A DNA stretch of 64,000 nucleotides from Pelistega ratti (lineage in GTDB: Bacteria; Pseudomonadota; Gammaproteobacteria; Burkholderiales; Burkholderiaceae_B): NCBI RefSeq assembly GCF_009833965.1, contig NZ_CP047165.1, forward strand, positions 620,001-684,000. The letters run 5' to 3'. The notes below the pieces were generated by a model. It was not told the DNA's origin. It saw only the letters and a program-made list of their open reading frames with translations, and ran no database searches. The position numbers were made by a program, and so were the translations under genes. Of the stretch, positions 59,565 through 64,000 are shown piece after piece. The stretch's first letter is position 1. Each line of letters starts with the position of its first letter.

Positions 59565-59641
59565 CCCCCTGTAGCTCAGTTGGTTAGAGCAGAGGACTCA
59601 TAATCCTTTGGTCGCCCGTTCAAGTCGGGCCGGGGGGACCA
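59565..59641 (+). tRNA. tRNA with CAT anticodon (elongator Met or lysidine-modified Ile2)
   Basis: 77 nt with encoded CCA. Acceptor CCCCCTG pairs with CGGGGGG (one G-U); anticodon stem GAGGA/TCCTT encloses CTCATAA, anticodon CAT; T-loop TTCAAGT. The C1-G72 pair excludes initiator tRNA. Met versus Ile2 cannot be settled by eye. Confidence 0.9.
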
Positions 59642-59659
59642 TAAATTGTCAATTAAATC

Positions 59660-59692
59660 AATCACTTAGAGACTTTCTTTAAGTGATTTTTT
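59660..59692 (+). terminator. Terminator of the CAT tRNA
   Basis: AATCACTTA (59660-59668) pairs with TAAGTGATT (59680-59688) followed by T4, 18 bp past the CCA end. Confidence 0.8.
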
Positions 59693-59872
59693 ATTGCTTT
59701 TTATCCCCTTTTAAACAAAATATTAGACAGTGTCTAATATACAGTACTGGATAAAGAGGGCAAAGGTCAACTTTTTTGATTTGGCTCTATCGTCTCTATC
59801 CACCTTGATTTTACGTACTTTTCTGTCGTTGTAACGCTCTCGTGCCCATATATCCCTTACACCGTTACCCTT
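59693..59872. other. Possible decayed remnant downstream of the CAT tRNA
   Basis: Contains a near-perfect palindrome TATTAGACAGTGTCTAATA (59721-59739). On the minus strand, about 59740-59875 reads as an open, basic fragment (RERYNDRKVRKIKVDRDDRA) with no start and no recognised family. Could be what is left of an integrated element at this tRNA. Confidence 0.3.
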
Positions 59873-60190
59873 TCACCGTAAAAAGCGTTGCTCCATCCCT
59901 GATAAAAATGTTTCCATCGCTTTTTCTAAATCAATATCCATACGTTTAGAAAGTACCGCTAACCACCAAACACACTCTGCTAATTTATGTTCTAATTCAG
60001 GCATAGTATCTTTACTCATTACCCAACGTTCTTGTTGAGACATGGTTAGACGACCTACTAGACCAGCATCAGTCAGAAATGCTAAAGCATCTTCAATAAC
60101 AGACCATTCTTTTTGATGATTTATTCGTTCTAATTGATGATATTTTTCTCGAATAAGATGTGAACGTTCAATAATTTGTTGCAAATTCAT
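59873..60190 (-). CDS. MazG-like nucleotide pyrophosphohydrolase family protein
   Basis: 105 residues, all-helical. The segment ELEHKLAECVWWLAVLSKRM followed by DIDLEKAMETFL (about 66-97) resembles the second half of MazG-like all-alpha NTP pyrophosphatases, and EWSVIEDALAFLTDAGLVGRL (28-48) the first half. The metal-binding acidic pattern is not the full ExxE...ExxD of classical MazG, so activity is uncertain. Monocistronic. Confidence 0.6.
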   Translation of the reverse strand: MNLQQIIERSHLIREKYHQLERINHQKEWSVIEDALAFLTDAGLVGRLTMSQQERWVMSKDTMPELEHKLAECVWWLAVLSKRMDIDLEKAMETFLSGMEQRFLR

Positions 60191-60315
60191 TATTTCTATA
60201 TATCCTCAACACTATATAATACGACTTTTACAAAGTACATCTAATCTACAGTAACAATAAGCCTACTCAATCTTATTACTGGTTTAACTGTATTTATTTT
60301 AATATATTTCATCAA

Positions 60316-61617
60316 ATGGAAAATATGATATTATCACGTCGAGAATTTTTAATGATAAGTGCTGGGACTGCCTTAACAGTTAGTTTTCCTACTTTTGCTA
60401 CTACTGGGGTAAAAGCTAAACAAGCAACCGCAATAACCCAAGTATTTGGTGATGGTGTTCGTTTAACAGCCATTGCTCTTGAATACGATCAATCCATAAC
60501 AAATGAACAGGTTAATATTAAAGATTTTAATGTTGAAGGACGCACGATTACCGATATTTTTATCAGTGATTCTATTGGTTTAGATAAAACAAATTCTGGG
60601 CATTTTGTGATTATTCAGCTATCACCTGACGATACTAATCTATCTTTATCAGAAATGATCCCAATGGATAATGCGACTGTTCGTCCTAAACCGACAGATG
60701 GTGGAAAACCTTGGGTAGCAGGCGATAAACCTGCCAGTAATTTAATTTTCAAAGATCCTAAAGCAACCATTAAAACAAATCAGACAGAACTAACAACCAC
60801 TTCTGTTAAAAATCTCATTGTAGATGATTTTCAGCAACTCGTTTTTAATGATCCAGAGACAGGAAAATCCTTACGTTATAACCTCTATATTCCTAAAAAC
60901 CATCAAGATAAACCTCTACCGCTTGTTTTATTCATGCATGATGCTGGTGTTACCAGTGAATTTCACCGAGCTACATTATTACAAGGATTAGGTGCTATTG
61001 CATGGGCAAGTCCAGAAGACCAAGCTAAACGTCCCTGCTTTGTACTTGCTCCACAATTTGATGAAATTATTGTTGATGATAAATCTCAAGCATCACCTAT
61101 GCTAGAAACAACTATTCATCTTATTGAATCATTGAGCAAATCATACAATATTGATAAAAACCGTCTTTATGCAACAGGTCAATCTGGTGGGTGTATGATG
61201 ACCATTGCAATGAATATAAAATACCCTGATTTATTTGCAGCTTGCTTTCTTGTCGCTGGACAATGGGATCCAGAACTGGTTACACCACTCACTAAGAAAA
61301 AACTTTGGATTTTAGTATCTGCTGATGATTTGGGTGCATTCCCGGGACAAAATGCTATTACTGAAAAGTTAGAGCAAGAAGGTGCTAAGATCAGTCGTGA
61401 TATATGGGATGCTCGATGGACTACCGATGAATACCGTTTTGCTTATGATAAGATAATCGCTGAGAGTAATACAATCAACTATACTGTTTTTGCAAAAGAT
61501 ACTGTTTTTTTACCAGGTGCAGATAAAGCAGGAGCAAGCGGACATCGTAATACATGGCGTGTTGCCTACACTATCGAACCTATCCGTGAGTGGATCTTCC
61601 AACAAGTTAAAAATTAA
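60316..61617 (+). CDS. Tat-exported alpha/beta hydrolase (PHB-depolymerase/esterase-like)
   Basis: 433 residues. The N-terminus has a twin-arginine-like signal SRREFLMIS (7-15) followed by a hydrophobic stretch ending near residue 28. Residues about 35-165 look like an Ig-like beta domain; the alpha/beta hydrolase follows, with LPLVLFMHDAG (201-211), nucleophile Ser290 in GQSGG and GAFPGQNA near 340. It resembles predicted peptidase/esterase pairs of an N-terminal Ig-like and a C-terminal Esterase_PHB-like domain. The likely His of the triad is in SGHRNTWR near 415. Substrate unknown. Confidence 0.75.
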   Translation: MENMILSRREFLMISAGTALTVSFPTFATTGVKAKQATAITQVFGDGVRLTAIALEYDQSITNEQVNIKDFNVEGRTITDIFISDSIGLDKTNSGHFVIIQLSPDDTNLSLSEMIPMDNATVRPKPTDGGKPWVAGDKPASNLIFKDPKATIKTNQTELTTTSVKNLIVDDFQQLVFNDPETGKSLRYNLYIPKNHQDKPLPLVLFMHDAGVTSEFHRATLLQGLGAIAWASPEDQAKRPCFVLAPQFDEIIVDDKSQASPMLETTIHLIESLSKSYNIDKNRLYATGQSGGCMMTIAMNIKYPDLFAACFLVAGQWDPELVTPLTKKKLWILVSADDLGAFPGQNAITEKLEQEGAKISRDIWDARWTTDEYRFAYDKIIAESNTINYTVFAKDTVFLPGADKAGASGHRNTWRVAYTIEPIREWIFQQVKN

Positions 61618-61629
61618 TATGTTAAAAAT

Positions 61630-61674
61630 AAAGCGATAGGGTTAAAATAATACTATTCAAATCCTATCGCTTTT
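61630..61674. terminator. Bidirectional terminator between the hydrolase gene and pgsA
   Basis: AAAGCGATAGG (61630-61640) pairs with CCTATCGCTTT (61663-61673) around a 22-nt loop, serving the two convergent genes. Confidence 0.8.
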
Positions 61675-61738
61675 AGACTATTTTGGTATGATTAAAATAT
61701 AAATTATCGATACCTTATTAAAAAGAAGCTACCATTTA

Positions 61739-62308
61739 TCAAAATTGATTAATAATCGGCCAAGCCTTATTTAAATAATAAAACATAGACCATACAGTAA
61801 GAATAGCCGCTATATAAATAAGCACTTGGCCAAGTAAATACGTATCTATACCCAATAAAGGCTGTGCAAACATTAATAAGGGAATAGCCGTCATTTGTGC
61901 TGCCGTTTTAAACTTACCCAATCGGTGTACGGCAACACTATCTCTAGCACCGACCGTTGCCATCCATTCTCTTAATGCGGTAATCGTAATTTCTCGTCCA
62001 ATAATGATTAATACGATAAAAGAATCTACCCTATTTAAATCTAATAAAATTAATAATGCCGCACAGACCATTAATTTATCAGCAACGGGATCTAAAAAAG
62101 CACCAAATGATGTCGTTTGATTCCACCGCCGAGCTAACCAACCATCAAACCAATCTGTTAATGCGGCTAAAACAAAGGCTAAAGCACCTATTAAATCACG
62201 AAAATAAACGCCCATCCATTCTGTTGGTAAATAATATAATGCAACCACTAAAGGAATCATTGCAATACGTGTCCATGTCAGAATAATGGGTATATTTAAA
62301 TTTTTCAT
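61739..62308 (-). CDS. pgsA: CDP-diacylglycerol-glycerol-3-phosphate 3-phosphatidyltransferase
   Basis: 189 residues with several membrane helices. The CDP-alcohol phosphotransferase signature D-G-x2-A-R-x8-G-x3-D-x3-D is complete in DGWLARRWNQTTSFGAFLDP plus VADK (about 54-77). It makes phosphatidylglycerophosphate. Follows uvrC after 46 bp, the common uvrC-pgsA pairing. Confidence 0.93.
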   Translation of the reverse strand: MKNLNIPIILTWTRIAMIPLVVALYYLPTEWMGVYFRDLIGALAFVLAALTDWFDGWLARRWNQTTSFGAFLDPVADKLMVCAALLILLDLNRVDSFIVLIIIGREITITALREWMATVGARDSVAVHRLGKFKTAAQMTAIPLLMFAQPLLGIDTYLLGQVLIYIAAILTVWSMFYYLNKAWPIINQF

Positions 62309-62354
62309 CTCACGCTTTTCTCATTTCGTTAACATCTTTTCTACTATGCTACCA

Positions 62355-64000
62355 CTAACGCAAAGCTTCGTATATTTTTTCCGCTAATTGTTGCGAAATA
62401 CCATCAACTGAACGAAGATCTTCAATACTGGCATTAACCACACCAGAGAAACCTCCAAATCTTGCTAATAATTTTTGTCGGCGTTTAGCACCAACACCTT
62501 CAATCTCTTCCAGCCGAGAAATATTACGCTGTTTTGCTCGTTTTGCTCGCATTCCTGTAATAGCAAAACGGTGTGCCTCATCACGTATCTGTGCTATCAG
62601 CATCAAGGCAGGTGAACCAACACCTAGAGATAGAGGTTCTCTTTCATCGGTAAACACTAAGGTCTCTAAACCTACTTTACGCCCCTCTCCTTTAGCAACA
62701 CCAATAATTTTACTCGTATCTAATCCATATTCTTCAAAGACTTGGCGAGCCATTTCTATCTGCCCTTTTCCACCATCAATCAATACAATATCAGGCATTT
62801 GATGACTATCTTCATTTACTTTAGCATAACGGCGTTGTAGTGCTTGTTTCATTGCCGCATAATCATCACCTGGTGTAATACCCGTAATATTAAACCGCCG
62901 ATAACGTGATGATTGCATATCATGGTGCTGATACACAACGCAAGAGGCTTGTGTTGCCTCACCCGCACTATGGCTAATATCAAAGCATTCTATCCATAAT
63001 TGACTTAAACTCTCTGGGTCTTGAGGTAACCCCAATAATTGAGCTAAATCTAGTGTTCGGGCTTCTTTCACGGTTGATTCTGATAAAACTCTTCCTAAAG
63101 CTAAATATGCATTTTTCTGGGCTAATTCTAACCATACTTTCTGGGTATCATTTAAGCGTTGCAATACTCTCACTTTACGAGATTGTTGCTCCATAAGTAA
63201 AATCAATAATTCCTTATCAGGCAAAGGATGTGACAATATTAACTGTGCGGGTAGCTGATTATCCAAATAATGCGAAGCAATAAAGGCACTCAATACCTCA
63301 CTTTCTGTATCACCATTCACTTGGGTTGGAAAAACCGCTTTATCCCCTAAATGTCGCCCCCCTCTTACCATTGCTAAATTAATACAACATTTGCCCGATT
63401 GAAAAACAACGGCAATAATATCCACATCAACTTGTGCGCTAAGTTCCATCGATTGGTTATGCATCACTGTTGCTAAGGACTGCATTTGGTCTCGATAGAT
63501 AGCCGCTTGCTCAAACTGTAGGTTTTCAGAGGCATTGAGCATTTTAGTTTCGATATTTTTAATAACATCTGTTGCCTGACCATCTAAAAATTTTAGCGCA
63601 TTTTGTGTATCCACCTGATAATCTTCTGCTGAAATTAAGCCTACACAGGGAGCAGTACAACGGTTAATCTGATATAACAAGCAAGGTCGTGAGCGATTAT
63701 TAAAAACCGTATCTTCACACGTTCTTAATCGAAAGACTTTTTGAAGAATTTGAATCGAGTCTCTTACCGCATAAGCGTTAGGAAAAGGGCCAAAAAAACG
63801 CCCTGGCTTATTTGTTGATCCACGGTAGTAAGCTAATCTAGGAAACTCATGGTGACTAAACATTAAATAGGGATACGACTTATCATCCCTAAACAAAATA
63901 TTATATTTAGGGTGTAAGGTTTTAATCAGATTATTTTCTAAAATAAGTGCTTCAGCTTCTGAACGCGTTACCGTCACTTCTGTTCGTACTGTTCTTGCGA
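62355..64000 (-). CDS. uvrC: Excinuclease ABC subunit C, N-terminus cut by window edge
   Basis: About 548 residues are visible, open to the right edge; the true start lies beyond 64000. The GIY-YIG nuclease end ([23 protein letters not shown]), four Cys of the Fe-S-type cluster region (C near [23 protein letters not shown]), the UVR motif ([18 protein letters not shown]), the RNase H-like endonuclease and the C-terminal helix-hairpin-helix pair ([30 protein letters not shown]) are all present. It makes both incisions in nucleotide excision repair. Confidence 0.95.
   Translation of the reverse strand, partial: ARTVRTEVTVTRSEAEALILENNLIKTLHPKYNILFRDDKSYPYLMFSHHEFPRLAYYRGSTNKPGRFFGPFPNAYAVRDSIQILQKVFRLRTCEDTVFNNRSRPCLLYQINRCTAPCVGLISAEDYQVDTQNALKFLDGQATDVIKNIETKMLNASENLQFEQAAIYRDQMQSLATVMHNQSMELSAQVDVDIIAVVFQSGKCCINLAMVRGGRHLGDKAVFPTQVNGDTESEVLSAFIASHYLDNQLPAQLILSHPLPDKELLILLMEQQSRKVRVLQRLNDTQKVWLELAQKNAYLALGRVLSESTVKEARTLDLAQLLGLPQDPESLSQLWIECFDISHSAGEATQASCVVYQHHDMQSSRYRRFNITGITPGDDYAAMKQALQRRYAKVNEDSHQMPDIVLIDGGKGQIEMARQVFEEYGLDTSKIIGVAKGEGRKVGLETLVFTDEREPLSLGVGSPALMLIAQIRDEAHRFAITGMRAKRAKQRNISRLEEIEGVGAKRRQKLLARFGGFSGVVNASIEDLRSVDGISQQLAEKIYEALR

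Overview
The window looks like the chromosome of a low-GC member of the Burkholderiales, most like the AT-rich Alcaligenaceae (Pelistega, Taylorella or Basilea type). This is inferred from gene content and order: tig-clpP-clpX-lon, xseB divergent from a Rieske oxygenase, rpsU-dnaG-rpoD, hisZ-purA-phosphoribosyltransferase, parE-parC, trxA-rho and uvrC-pgsA. A ParC with Gln at the usual QRDR serine and a long RpoD N-terminus also fit. No database search was possible, so the genus is not claimed.

Layout. 1-4670 is a visibly AT-rich defence island on the minus strand: an AAA+ ATPase and a subtilisin-like S8 protease, followed by a DpnII-type GATC restriction-modification system whose endonuclease runs off the left edge. 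About 1 kb of gene-free AT-rich DNA follows. 5.7-10.4 kb holds a secreted phytase/esterase-like protein, an orphan lipoprotein resembling the VirB9 C-terminal domain, a SnoaL-like secreted protein, xseB and a Rieske oxygenase. 10.5-16.3 kb is the protein quality-control block lon/clpX/clpP/tig. 16.8-23.3 kb holds a small membrane protein, a type II toxin-antitoxin (TA) module between direct repeats, sdaA, glnE and queH. 23.4-28 kb is a biotin operon, bioA-bioF-bioG-bioC-bioD. 29-30.5 kb is gdhA.

30.5-33.4 kb is the remnant of a small integrative element next to tRNA-Val(GAC): a second TA module of the same family, a truncated antitoxin copy, and a tyrosine integrase pseudogene with at least three frameshifts and no catalytic-tyrosine segment. 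33.5-41.3 kb is an operon for an OmpA-type lipoprotein and a 2162-residue BapA-like adhesin with near-identical 753-bp internal repeats. Upstream of it lie a strong promoter, a 13-codon ORF and two strong terminators, which could be an attenuated leader or a small RNA gene. 41.7-49.8 kb carries rpoD, dnaG, rpsU, a purine-type phosphoribosyltransferase, purA and hisZ; an intrinsic terminator sits directly before hisZ. 50-56.7 kb has a Fis-type regulator, a ferredoxin-reductase and topoisomerase IV. 57-59.6 kb has trxA, rho, mtnN and a CAT-anticodon tRNA. 59.9-64 kb has a MazG-like protein, a Tat-exported alpha/beta hydrolase, pgsA and the C-terminal part of uvrC.

Most of the window is housekeeping: proteolysis, replication and transcription machinery, topology, biotin, and nitrogen control through GlnE and GdhA. 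The parts most worth a second look are the AAA+/S8 protease cassette, the adhesin leader, the hisZ leader, the decayed tRNA-Val element with its paired TA modules, and the orphan VirB9-like lipoprotein.
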